Shown: positions 44,164 through 52,743 of the stretch, piece after piece
How positions within the stretch are numbered: position 1 is the first letter of the stretch
Layout of the letters: each line of letters begins with the position of its first letter
NCBI GenBank assembly: GCA_029213045.1
Contig: JARGPN010000001.1
Location: forward strand, 62,001-126,000
Direction: 5' to 3'
Source of the DNA: Alcanivoracaceae bacterium
GTDB taxonomy: Bacteria > Pseudomonadota > Gammaproteobacteria > Pseudomonadales > Alcanivoracaceae
Length of the DNA: 64,000 nt
Program-made: the position numbers and the translations under genes
Notes under the pieces: generated by a model
Seen by the model: only the letters and a program-made list of their open reading frames with translations
Told to the model about the DNA's origin: nothing
Databases searched by the model: none

Positions 44164-45489
44164 CTAGAGAATATAGCGACTCAAATCCTCGTCACCGGCG
44201 AGCTCCCCAAGGTAGCGATCGACCGCTTCGGCATCTAGCACCAACGCTTTTTCGTGATATTGGGTGGCGAGATCGTCGGCGTCATAGCTGATTTCCTCGA
44301 GAAGTTTCTCCAGCACCGTGTGTAAGCGCCGCGCGCCGATGTTTTCGGTGCGCTCATTCACTTGCCAAGCGACTTCCGCCAAGCGACGGATGCAGCTATC
44401 AGTGAATTCAATTTTGAGCCCCTCGGTGGCTAACAGCGCGCGGTACTGTTCCGTTAGCGATGCGTTGGGTTCAACCAATATGCGTTCGAAGTCTTCCGGC
44501 GATAATGCGGTGAGTTCGACCCGTATCGGCAGACGCCCTTGTAGTTCAGGGATTAAGTCTGAAGGCTTGGAAAGGTGAAACGCACCGGAGGCGATAAACA
44601 GGATGTGGTCTGTTTTGACCATGCCATATTTTGTGCTGACGGTGCAGCCTTCAATCAACGGTAATAAATCCCGTTGCACGCCTTCGCGACTAACGTCCGT
44701 GCCGCTGGTTTCGCCACGTTTGGCCACCTTGTCAATTTCATCAATAAAGACAATGCCGTTTTGCTCAACCATTTCTACGGCACGCGCTTTGACTTCATCT
44801 TCGTTGACGTGCCGCTCAGCTTCTTCGTCGCGCAGCATGCGCAGCGCATCTTTGACTTTAAGCTTGCGGTTTTTGCGCTTGTTGTTGCCCATGCGCGAAA
44901 ACATGCTTTGCAGCTGGTTGGTCATTTCTTCCATGCCAGGAGGCGCCATGATTTCGACGCCCATTTTTGATTCCGCCACGTCGATATCGATTTCTTTGTC
45001 ATCGAGATCCCCTTCGCGCAATTTTTTTCTAAACAGTTGGCGGGTAGTGCTGTCGGCCGGCTCATCGTCGCGAGCGGGGCGCAGCAAGGCGTCCAGAATG
45101 CGTTCTTCGGCGGCTTCATCTGCTTCGCCGCTGTGTTGCGCGATGGCTTGTTGGCGCAGCATTTTAATGGCCATTTCCATCAGGTCGCGGATGATCGATT
45201 CAACGTCACGGCCGACGTAGCCGACTTCGGTGAATTTGGTCGCTTCGATTTTAATAAAGGGCGCATTGGCAAGGCGCGCTAAGCGCCGAGCGATTTCGGT
45301 TTTGCCAACACCCGTGGGGCCGATCATTAAAATATTCTTCGGCATCACTTCATTGCGCAGCTCTAGAGGCAACTGCATGCGCCGCCAGCGATTACGTAAC
45401 GCCAGCGCCACCGCTTTTTTCGCGGGCAGTTGGCCAACAATATGCTTGTTAAGTTCTTGAACAATTTCCCGTGGGGTTAAATCTGCCAT
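44164..45489 (-). CDS. hslU: ATP-dependent protease ATPase subunit HslU
   Basis: AAA+ unfoldase that feeds substrates to HslV. 441 residues from the ATG at 45489, close to the 443 of E. coli. Walker A is [15 protein letters not shown] (about 54-68), the pore loop GYVGRDVES (about 91-99), Walker [12 protein letters not shown] (about 248-258), and the C-terminus ends DLSRYIL, which docks in HslV. A longer frame to 45543 starts inside hslV and is not used. The gap to hslV is five bases. Confidence 0.97.
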   Translation of the reverse strand: MADLTPREIVQELNKHIVGQLPAKKAVALALRNRWRRMQLPLELRNEVMPKNILMIGPTGVGKTEIARRLARLANAPFIKIEATKFTEVGYVGRDVESIIRDLMEMAIKMLRQQAIAQHSGEADEAAEERILDALLRPARDDEPADSTTRQLFRKKLREGDLDDKEIDIDVAESKMGVEIMAPPGMEEMTNQLQSMFSRMGNNKRKNRKLKVKDALRMLRDEEAERHVNEDEVKARAVEMVEQNGIVFIDEIDKVAKRGETSGTDVSREGVQRDLLPLIEGCTVSTKYGMVKTDHILFIASGAFHLSKPSDLIPELQGRLPIRVELTALSPEDFERILVEPNASLTEQYRALLATEGLKIEFTDSCIRRLAEVAWQVNERTENIGARRLHTVLEKLLEEISYDADDLATQYHEKALVLDAEAVDRYLGELAGDEDLSRYIL

Positions 45490-45494
45490 ATCAA

Positions 45495-46019
45495 TTACCA
45501 GGTCAACTCTTCGATGGTTTGCTGTTGATTGGTGAACACACAAATATCACCTGCAATGGTCAGGCTTTTTTCGACGATATCGCGTGCAGAGAGTTCGGTG
45601 TTTTTTAATAGCGCCGTGGCGGCGGATTGTGCGTAAGGCCCGCCTGAGCCGATGGCGATCAAATTATCTTCCGGTTCGATCACATCGCCGTTGCCGGTAA
45701 TGATCAGCGATGCTTCTTCGTTGGCGACCGCGAGCAAGGCTTCGAGACGCCGCAGTGCCCGATCCGTGCGCCAGTCTTTGGCGAGTTCCACGGCGGCGCG
45801 CACGAGCTGGCCTTGGTGTTTTTCGAGTTGCGCTTCGAATCGTTCAAACAAGGTAAAGGCATCGGCGGTGCCACCGGCAAAGCCAGCAATGACTTTGTTG
45901 TGGAACAGGCGGCGCACTTTGCGCGCGTTACCCTTCATGATGGTGTTGCCAAGGGACACTTGGCCGTCGCCGCCAATCACAACACTGTTGCCTCGGCGTA
46001 CGGATACGATAGTGGTCAC
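45495..46019 (-). CDS. hslV: ATP-dependent protease catalytic subunit HslV
   Basis: Proteasome-like threonine protease of 174 residues, working with HslU. The mature N-terminal Thr follows the start residue (M-TTIVSVRR). Gly-rich [17 protein letters not shown] and [15 protein letters not shown] are typical. The start is GTG with GGAG seven bases upstream. A sigma-32-like promoter lies 30 bases upstream, so heat induction is expected. Confidence 0.97.
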   Translation of the reverse strand: MTTIVSVRRGNSVVIGGDGQVSLGNTIMKGNARKVRRLFHNKVIAGFAGGTADAFTLFERFEAQLEKHQGQLVRAAVELAKDWRTDRALRRLEALLAVANEEASLIITGNGDVIEPEDNLIAIGSGGPYAQSAATALLKNTELSARDIVEKSLTIAGDICVFTNQQQTIEELTW

Positions 46020-46049
46020 TGGGAGCTCCTTTGTTAGCGATGGGCTTAT

Positions 46050-46078
46050 TAGTGGGGGTGTGCGCCCGTCAATTCAAG
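46050..46078 (-). promoter_or_regulatory. Sigma-32 heat-shock promoter of hslVU
   Basis: On the minus strand CTTGAAT (46078-46072), a 14-base spacer, then CCCCACTA (46057-46050). This matches the sigma-32 pattern CTTGAAA-N13-15-CCCCATNT with two mismatches. Transcription would start about 25 bases before hslV. Confidence 0.75.
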
Positions 46079-46143
46079 GGTGTGTTTGGGGCACGGCCTC
46101 AGGCAATGACTCATGTTCGCCGCGCTGACGTGAGCGCAAGATG

Positions 46144-46181
46144 AAAAAAAGCCGCCAGATCAAAGGATTTGGCGGCTTTTA
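46144..46181 (-). terminator. Terminator of the argS-SPOR gene pair
   Basis: On the minus strand AGCCGCCA/TGGCGGCT stem with an 11-base loop and a T7 tract, about 30 bases after the SPOR gene stop. Confidence 0.9.
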
Positions 46182-46210
46182 ATGGTGTTCTTTGCTGGGT
46201 GTGACGCTAA

Positions 46211-46798
46211 TTAGCCGCCTTTCTTCACCTTAATGGGCAGCGTTTCAACGCCGACGGAGGCCATTTTGTCCTGCGCTTTGTGCAATGCATTGATGTTGTC
46301 AAAGGGGCCGATCATCACGCGATGCCATGTATCACCAGACTCTAACTCCACCGGCTGCACTTTCACGCTGTAGCCCTGCAGAATCAATTCGGCGCGACGA
46401 CGATCCGCGTCGCCTGAATTTCTGAAGCTGCCAGCTTGCAGTAAAAATTTTTCATCTGGGTTGTGGTTTTGATTGGCGGGCTGTTTGGTGCCAGATGAAG
46501 TGTTGCGTGTCGGTTCATCTTCCCCTTTAGGGACAATGACTTCCATTTTTGGCAGTACGGCATAGAAATCAAAGCGCGGCGCTTTTTCTGTCGGCTCGGG
46601 TTTTGCTGCGGGCGTTGTTTTTTCCGTTTTCGCAGCCATCGGGCGATCTGGGTTAAAGCGCAATTCCGCTAGGTGGTACAAAAAGGCAATAAACAAGCCG
46701 CCGACTACGCCGGTAAAAAGCCAAACCCAACCGGGGACTTGGCGTTGTTGATGAGAGGCTTTGCTAGCGCCGCGTGTTGAAGGCTTCCGTGTGGCCAT
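46211..46798 (-). CDS. FtsN-like SPOR-domain protein
   Basis: 195-residue bitopic membrane protein. A basic N-terminal tail is followed by a helix (about 24-42, VWLFTGVVGGLFIAFLYHL), a Pro/Lys linker and a C-terminal SPOR domain (about 115-192, LLQAGSFRNSGDADRRRAEL, then VMIGPFDNINALHKAQDKMA). SPOR domains bind denuded septal peptidoglycan, so a late divisome role like FtsN is likely; it is shorter than enteric FtsN. It begins directly after the argS stop with no gap. Positions next to argS and hslVU match Pseudomonas. Confidence 0.88.
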   Translation of the reverse strand: MATRKPSTRGASKASHQQRQVPGWVWLFTGVVGGLFIAFLYHLAELRFNPDRPMAAKTEKTTPAAKPEPTEKAPRFDFYAVLPKMEVIVPKGEDEPTRNTSSGTKQPANQNHNPDEKFLLQAGSFRNSGDADRRRAELILQGYSVKVQPVELESGDTWHRVMIGPFDNINALHKAQDKMASVGVETLPIKVKKGG

Positions 46799-48541
46799 TT
46801 ACATACGCTCCAAGGTGTTAATGCCGAGCAATGACAAACCCGTTTGCAGGGTGCGCGCGGTGAGCCAGGATAATTGTAATCGGCTGGCGCGTTGCGCTTC
46901 ATTTTCTGCGGTGAGAACGGGGCAGTGTTCGTAGAAGCTGGAGAATATACCCGCCAGCTCGTAGAGATAATTACACAACAAATTCGGCAAGCCTTTTTCG
47001 CCCACACTGTTGAGCACTTCGCCAAACTGAAGCAGCTTGTTGCCCAGCTCCTGTTCTTGTTCTGCATCCAAGATGATGTCGCCGGTCAATGTGGCGGGAT
47101 CAATCTCGGCTTTGCGGAAAATACTGGCAACGCGCGTATAGGCATACAGTAAATACGGTGCGGTATTTCCTTCAAAGCTCAGCATTAAATCGAAATTAAA
47201 AATATAGTCACTGCTGCGGTTTTTCGACAGGTCAGCGTATTTGACCGAGGCGATGCCGACGGTTTTTGCAATGTTATGCAGCGTCTCGTCGTCCAGCTCT
47301 GGGTTCTTACTCTTGACCAGTGTCAGCGCGCGTTGTTCCGCTTCATCGAGTAAATCGACAAGTTTTACCGTACCACCATCACGTGTTTTAAACGGACGGC
47401 CGTCTGCGCCGTTCATGGTGCCGAAGCCCATGTGCGCGAGCTGCGTGTCGACATTGACGAAACCGGCGAGCTTAGAGACGGTGAATACTTGGTTAAAATG
47501 CAGCGCTTGCCGTTGGTCAACAAAGTACAGCATGCGGTTGGCATGCAGTGTGTGTTGGCGATAACGCAATGCGGCTAAATCGCTGGTTGCGTAAAGATAG
47601 CCACCGTCGGCCTTCTGCACGATAACCGGCAAAGGCTCGCCTTCTTTGTTTTTAAACTCATCGAGGAAAACACACTGAGCACCGTTGTCTTCTTTGAGTA
47701 ACTTTGCCTCTTCTAATGCGCTGATGACTTTGCTGAGGTCATCGTTGTAGGCGCTTTCACCGCGAACGTTGTCAGCGGTCAGGCTCACGTCTAGGCGTTT
47801 GTATACTTCTAGGCAGTGGCTGAGCGAGATGCGATTAAATTCGCTCCATTTTTCTAGGCAGGCAGCGTCGCCGCTTTGTAAGGCAACTACGAGTTTGCGC
47901 GCGCGGTCTGCAAATTCGGTGGATTCGTCAAAGCGCATTTTTGCGGCGCGATAAAATCCTTCGAGGTCTGCCAGCGCTGTTTCGTTATCGCCGGATGGCT
48001 GCTCTTCTAAATAGGCGATCAGCATACCGAATTGCGTGCCCCAATCGCCCACGTGGTTTTGGCGAATAAGGGTGTGTCCAAGAAATTCCAGTGTGCGGAC
48101 TACCGCGTCGCCAATGATGGTGGACCGCAAATGGCCGACGTGCATTTCTTTGGCGAGATTAGGGCCTGAATAATCAACCACGATAGTTTGCGGTTTGCGC
48201 GCGCGGGGGACACACAGGTGGCTATCAGCGAGCGCTGCTTTGAGCTGCTTGCCGAGAAAATCTTCTGTAATAAAGAAATTAATAAAACCGGGGCCGGCGA
48301 TAACAGTGCTCGCTATTGCATCGTCTGCGGGCAGTGCGCCGATAAGTAGCTCGGCAAGATCGCGTGGTTTTTTGCCGGCGGGTTTCGCCAGCATCATGGC
48401 GACGTTACTGGCGAAATCGCCATGGGTTTTGTCGCGGGTACGCTCCACTTGAATTGAGGGCGCGGTATCAGCAGGCACTACACCTTGCTGTCGCAGGGCG
48501 TCGATGGCGGTATTCAGTAGGGCGGCAATACGTTCTTTCAT
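46799..48541 (-). CDS. argS: Arginyl-tRNA synthetase ArgS
   Basis: Class I aminoacyl-tRNA synthetase of 580 residues. The HIGH motif is HVGHLRST (about 131-138), preceded by [12 protein letters not shown]. The KMSKS motif is replaced by FKTRDGG (about 382-388), as is usual in ArgS. The N-terminal Add-1 domain (about 1-110) and the C-terminal DALR anticodon domain (about 450-580) are present. The last codon abuts the start of the SPOR gene. It lies 89 bases after priA. Confidence 0.97.
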   Translation of the reverse strand: MKERIAALLNTAIDALRQQGVVPADTAPSIQVERTRDKTHGDFASNVAMMLAKPAGKKPRDLAELLIGALPADDAIASTVIAGPGFINFFITEDFLGKQLKAALADSHLCVPRARKPQTIVVDYSGPNLAKEMHVGHLRSTIIGDAVVRTLEFLGHTLIRQNHVGDWGTQFGMLIAYLEEQPSGDNETALADLEGFYRAAKMRFDESTEFADRARKLVVALQSGDAACLEKWSEFNRISLSHCLEVYKRLDVSLTADNVRGESAYNDDLSKVISALEEAKLLKEDNGAQCVFLDEFKNKEGEPLPVIVQKADGGYLYATSDLAALRYRQHTLHANRMLYFVDQRQALHFNQVFTVSKLAGFVNVDTQLAHMGFGTMNGADGRPFKTRDGGTVKLVDLLDEAEQRALTLVKSKNPELDDETLHNIAKTVGIASVKYADLSKNRSSDYIFNFDLMLSFEGNTAPYLLYAYTRVASIFRKAEIDPATLTGDIILDAEQEQELGNKLLQFGEVLNSVGEKGLPNLLCNYLYELAGIFSSFYEHCPVLTAENEAQRASRLQLSWLTARTLQTGLSLLGINTLERM

Positions 48542-48630
48542 GGCGTCTTTAAGTGGTATGCGTAGGTGGCAAACTAGGCCGGCGATTGTACGGGAATTTC
48601 AGTCTGATTGCGCAGGATGTTGGCGCAGGC

Positions 48631-50814
48631 TTACAACATATCAAGCGGGTCCACATCTAAATTCCAGCGGCAGCGTCGCGCTAAGGGATGTTGCTCAAGC
48701 ACCGTCAGGACTTGTTCAATGGCGCCGTGCAAAGGAGCGCGATGATCTGCGCGCATCAGTAGTTGAAAGCGATAGCGGCCTTGGCGGCGTTCGAGCGGCG
48801 CAGGTATCGGGCCAAGCATTTGTACTCTTGGGTCGACTTCGATGCTGGCAAGGTCGCTGAGTAATTCAAAACTTTCTGCCGCTTTCAGGGATTCGCTGCG
48901 CAGCATGGCCAGGTGGCCACATGGAGGCAGTCCTGTCATTTGCCGATCTTGCAGCAACGTGCGGGCAATGGTTGCGTAGTTACCGCTGAGGAGTGTGTGC
49001 AGCAGCGGGTGCTCTGGATGACGGCTTTGGATGATGACCGTTCCAGCATGTTGCGCACGGCCCGTTCGTCCCGCGACTTGCAAAATAAGTTGCGAGGAAT
49101 GCTCCGGGCCACGGAAATCGGCACTGAGAAAACCGCCGTCAGCGTCCAGCACGATGGCCAAGGCAAGGTTGGCAAAGTGGTGGCCTTTGGCGAGCATTTG
49201 CGTACCGACCAACACTGATGCTCCGCCGGCGTGGGCTTTACTAAGAGCTTCGTCCAACGCGCCTTTGCGTCGAGTGGTGTCGCGATCGATACGCAGCACG
49301 GGAAATTTCGGCAATGCTTTTTGCAGCTGTTCGGCAATTTTTTCGGTGCCGCTGCCGGCATCGGTTAACGCGCTGGAGCCGCAGCTAGGGCAGTGCGCGG
49401 GCACGCGCCGTTCGTGTTCGCAGTGGTGACACACCAACTTGCCGAAGCTTTTATGCCACGTCAGAAAGGTATCGCAGCGTGGGCACTCGGCTTGCCAGCC
49501 GCAATCATTGCACTGAATCACGGGGGCGTAGCCGCGACGGTTAATAAACACTAAGACTTGCTGGCCTGCATTCAGTGTGGCGCGGATGGCTTCTAGACTG
49601 CGTGGACTGATGGGCGTGTTGCCGGGTAATTGGCGGCAATCTTCCAGTTTGAGGGTTGGCGGATTGGCGTCGCCGGCGCGTTCGCGCAAATGGAGGTGAC
49701 GGTACCGTCCTTGCTCGGCCAGATAGAGTGTTTCCAGCGCAGGCGTGGCGCTACCGAGCACCACCGGGATATCCAGCATGCGCGCGCGCCATACCGCAAG
49801 ATCGCGTGCGTTGTAGCGTAACCCTTCCTGTTGCTTAAACGAGCCGTCATGGGCTTCGTCGACAATAATCATTCCTGGGTTTTGCAGCGGCGTAAAAATG
49901 GCGGAGCGGGTGCCTAGAATAATTTTCGCGTCGCCCTGACGGCTGCGCACCCAGCCATGTAGGCGCTCGCGATCGGTCATGCCGGAGTGCAGTGATTCAA
50001 CCGGCACATTAAATCTCTTTTCGAAACGTCGCACCGTTTGTGGCGTGAGGCCGATCTCTGGGACCAATACGAGGATTTGCTTTCCCGCGGCTAATAGCGG
50101 CGTCATCGCCTGCAAATACACTTCTGTTTTCCCGCTGCCGGTAATGCCGTCGAGCAGGAATGGTGCGAAGCCTTTGGCTTCTTGCAGCGCGCTAATGGCG
50201 GCTTGCTGTTCAACGCTGGCGCTGAGAGGCACTTCTGAGAGTAATGTTTCCGAGGTTAGGTGCTCGGGGATCATTTCTCGCAGTTCGGCCCAGCCTTTCT
50301 TTTCTAGTGCTTGGAGCGCGGAGCGCGGAATGTCCAGCGCGGTGAGCATGGGCATGGCGACACCCAGCCGGTGCTGCTTGAGTAGCTCCAAGGCTTGTTG
50401 TTGGCGCGGCGCGCGGGCCAAAGCGCTGACGTCGGCGTAGTGGCCGCGTTCGGTCAGGCACCAAAACAGCTCGCCGCTAACGCGTGCGTCTTGACCTTGG
50501 CGAATCAGACTCGGCAGTGCGGTGGCGATGACGTCGCCTATTGGATGATGGTAATAGTCGGCAATGCGCTGACACAGCACGAGCAGATCTGGGTCGATAA
50601 CGGGCGTGTCATCGAGCACCTTCTTAATTGACTTAAGCTTCTGATTGGGCTGCTCGGGCTCGCCAATGGCGCAGACCACACCAATAAGCGTCCGTCTGCC
50701 AAACTCAACTTCGACGCGACATCCGGGCGCGGGCAGGTCGCCCGAGCGAGCCGGTAAATAATCGAACAGCCGTCGCAGTGGAGCGGGTACGGCAATCTTG
50801 AGGACAGCAGGCAT
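48631..50814 (-). CDS. priA: Primosomal replication restart helicase PriA
   Basis: Superfamily 2 helicase that restarts stalled forks; 727 residues. The N-terminal 3'-DNA-binding domain (about 1-100) precedes Walker A DGITGSGKTEVYLQ (about 222-235), the DEAH box IIVDEAHDGSF (about 317-327) and zinc-binding cysteines in CNDCGWQAECPRCDTFLTWH (about 435-454) and CHHCEHERRVPAHCPSCGS. Helicase motifs IV-VI end with LQVAGRTGRAQH. It is divergent from rpmE, 153 bases away. Confidence 0.96.
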   Translation of the reverse strand: MPAVLKIAVPAPLRRLFDYLPARSGDLPAPGCRVEVEFGRRTLIGVVCAIGEPEQPNQKLKSIKKVLDDTPVIDPDLLVLCQRIADYYHHPIGDVIATALPSLIRQGQDARVSGELFWCLTERGHYADVSALARAPRQQQALELLKQHRLGVAMPMLTALDIPRSALQALEKKGWAELREMIPEHLTSETLLSEVPLSASVEQQAAISALQEAKGFAPFLLDGITGSGKTEVYLQAMTPLLAAGKQILVLVPEIGLTPQTVRRFEKRFNVPVESLHSGMTDRERLHGWVRSRQGDAKIILGTRSAIFTPLQNPGMIIVDEAHDGSFKQQEGLRYNARDLAVWRARMLDIPVVLGSATPALETLYLAEQGRYRHLHLRERAGDANPPTLKLEDCRQLPGNTPISPRSLEAIRATLNAGQQVLVFINRRGYAPVIQCNDCGWQAECPRCDTFLTWHKSFGKLVCHHCEHERRVPAHCPSCGSSALTDAGSGTEKIAEQLQKALPKFPVLRIDRDTTRRKGALDEALSKAHAGGASVLVGTQMLAKGHHFANLALAIVLDADGGFLSADFRGPEHSSQLILQVAGRTGRAQHAGTVIIQSRHPEHPLLHTLLSGNYATIARTLLQDRQMTGLPPCGHLAMLRSESLKAAESFELLSDLASIEVDPRVQMLGPIPAPLERRQGRYRFQLLMRADHRAPLHGAIEQVLTVLEQHPLARRCRWNLDVDPLDML

Positions 50815-50858
50815 CGTCGTATTTAACAGAGGTTGTTATGGATTCGTTGGAATTCGGC

Positions 50859-50886
50859 TTGCCAAGTCAAAACAAGCTGGTATGAT
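50859..50886 (+). promoter_or_regulatory. Sigma-70 promoter of rpmE
   Basis: TTGCCA (50859-50864) and TATGAT (50881-50886) at 16 bases, about 80 bases before rpmE. Both hexamers match well. Confidence 0.65.
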
Positions 50887-50967
50887 TCGCGTTCCTTTTT
50901 GCCCGGCGCAAGCCATTAGTGTGGTGCTCGATGTGGAATCGAGTAGCGACACCCAAGGAGTCGAGCC

Positions 50968-51189
50968 ATGAAACCAGAGATTCATCCAGAATACAAAGCC
51001 GTCGCATTCAAATGTTCATGCGGCAACGTAATCCAGACCCGCTCTACCCGCGGCGACGATATGCTGATCGACGTATGTTCAGCATGCCATCCGTTTTATA
51101 CCGGCACCCAGAAGGTGATGGATAGCGGTGGTCAGATTGATAAGTTCAAGCAGCGTTTTGGTGTGGTGAGCTCTAAAAAGAAGAGCTGA
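50968..51189 (+). CDS. rpmE: 50S ribosomal protein L31 (zinc form)
   Basis: 73-residue ribosomal protein L31 of the C+ type. The cysteine set CSCGN (Cys16, Cys18) and [10 protein letters not shown] (Cys37, Cys40) binds zinc. Zinc-form L31 can act as a zinc reserve, with a C- paralogue used in zinc starvation, but none is visible here. AAGGAG precedes the ATG. A terminator follows. Confidence 0.97.
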   Translation: MKPEIHPEYKAVAFKCSCGNVIQTRSTRGDDMLIDVCSACHPFYTGTQKVMDSGGQIDKFKQRFGVVSSKKKS

Positions 51190-51223
51190 TCCGAACCACT
51201 GTTTGACAGTTGCAGCTCTCGCC

Positions 51224-51251
51224 AAAAAGCACCCGTTTCGGGTGCTTTTTG
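51224..51251 (+). terminator. Terminator of rpmE
   Basis: Stem AAAAAGCACCCG/CGGGTGCTTTTT with a TTT loop, 35 bases after the rpmE stop. Confidence 0.93.
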
Positions 51252-51369
51252 CGTTTGGGAGCAAGTGAATCAGTAATAACTGAAACAAAGGCAACTGATG
51301 CAAGATGTAGATACACTGTCATTCATTGATGCGAAAAAACGTGTCTGAAATTATAAGAGAGTGAGAGAA

Positions 51370-52650
51370 ATGTCCGAGGATTTAAAGAAGGCGGCCCTTG
51401 AATACCATGCCAAGCCACGCCCGGGCAAAATCAGCGTCACGGTAACCAAACCAGCGGAAACCAGTCGCGACTTGTCCTTGGCTTACAGTCCTGGTGTGGC
51501 AGAACCGGTACGTGAAATTGCGCGTGAACCGGAACTGGCCTATCGCTATACCACTAAAGGAAATTTGGTCGCTGTGATCAGTGACGGCACTGCTATTTTG
51601 GGACTGGGCAATTTGGGTGCGCTGGCATCTAAACCAGTTATGGAAGGCAAAGGCATTTTATTTAAGCTGTATGCCGGCATTGATGTGTTTGATATCGAAG
51701 TCGAGTCGGAATCTACGCAAGACTTTATCGATACGGTAGTGCGCATCCATAAAACCTTTGGTGGTATTAATCTCGAAGATATTAAGGCGCCAGAATGTTT
51801 TGAAATTGAGCGCGTCTTAAAAGAGATTTGCGATATCCCTGTCTTCCACGATGATCAGCATGGCACCGCGATAGTCGTGGCGGCGGGATTAATCAATGCC
51901 CTAGAAATTCAGAAAAAGAAAATCGATGAGATTAAAGTTGTTTGCGTTGGCGCAGGTGCGGCAGGCGTGGCATCAATTCGATTGCTGATAGAAATGGGTG
52001 CAAAGAAAGAAAATATTTTGACGCTTGATCGTAAAGGTGTGATCCATTCGCGCCGCGATGATCTAACGCAATTTAAAGCGGCGCTGGCGGTGGATACTCC
52101 TAAGCGTACGCTGAACGATGCGATTGATGGCGCAGACGTATTTATCGGTGTATCTGGCGCGGATATGTTGACTCAGGAAATGGTGAAATGCATGGCCGAC
52201 AAGCCAATCATTTTTGCCTTGGCAAATCCTGATCCAGAAATTCGTCCGGAGCTTGCACGCGAAGCACGTCCTGATGCGATCATTGCTACGGGACGATCTG
52301 ATTATCCAAATCAGGTAAATAATGTGTTGGGCTTCCCGTACATTTTCCGCGGTGCGTTGGATGTGCGTTCCACCTCGATTAACGAAGAAATGAAAATTGC
52401 TGCCGTAAAGGCAATTGCGTCACTCGTTCATCAGCCCGTACCTGAAGAGGTAATTAAGGCGTACGGTGGCGACGCGATTTCGTTTGGTCCGGAATACATT
52501 ATTCCGAAGCCGAACGATCCGCGTTTGTTGGGCGCAGTGTCTACGGCGGTAGCGAAAGCAGCTGTAGCAACGGGCGTGGCAAGAAAAGGCTACCCCGCGC
52601 ATTATCCCCTGAAAACTGTGGACGATATTTTTCCTCCTTATACGGCATAA
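51370..52650 (+). CDS. maeB: Malic enzyme, short form (MaeB-like without Pta domain)
   Basis: Oxidatively decarboxylates malate to pyruvate, probably with NADP. 426 residues, the short form without the C-terminal phosphotransacetylase domain of E. coli MaeB, as in Pseudomonas. Signatures: LAYSPGVAEPVREI (about 40-53), the substrate-binding FHDDQHGTAIVVAAGL (about 158-173) and the Rossmann VCVGAGAAGVAS (about 192-203). The ATG at 51370 has GAGAG upstream; a GTG nine bases earlier is in frame but less likely. It is convergent with ponA, with a shared terminator. Confidence 0.94.
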   Translation: MSEDLKKAALEYHAKPRPGKISVTVTKPAETSRDLSLAYSPGVAEPVREIAREPELAYRYTTKGNLVAVISDGTAILGLGNLGALASKPVMEGKGILFKLYAGIDVFDIEVESESTQDFIDTVVRIHKTFGGINLEDIKAPECFEIERVLKEICDIPVFHDDQHGTAIVVAAGLINALEIQKKKIDEIKVVCVGAGAAGVASIRLLIEMGAKKENILTLDRKGVIHSRRDDLTQFKAALAVDTPKRTLNDAIDGADVFIGVSGADMLTQEMVKCMADKPIIFALANPDPEIRPELAREARPDAIIATGRSDYPNQVNNVLGFPYIFRGALDVRSTSINEEMKIAAVKAIASLVHQPVPEEVIKAYGGDAISFGPEYIIPKPNDPRLLGAVSTAVAKAAVATGVARKGYPAHYPLKTVDDIFPPYTA

Positions 52651-52690
52651 TTTCGCATTGCGTGAATGAACCTTAGGAAGAAATAAAAGA

Positions 52691-52728
52691 AAAAAATAAA
52701 GCCGGCTAAGCCGGCTTTATTTTTTTCT
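52691..52728. terminator. Bidirectional terminator between malic enzyme and ponA
   Basis: Stem AATAAAGCCGGC/GCCGGCTTTATT with a three-base loop, flanked by A6 and T7 tracts. Confidence 0.95.
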
Positions 52729-52743
52729 GCTGTATGAGCAATG

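Noticed and set aside
44603-45220. 205-residue frame opposite hslU
   Set aside because: Antisense shadow with Ser/Arg-rich translation and no homology.
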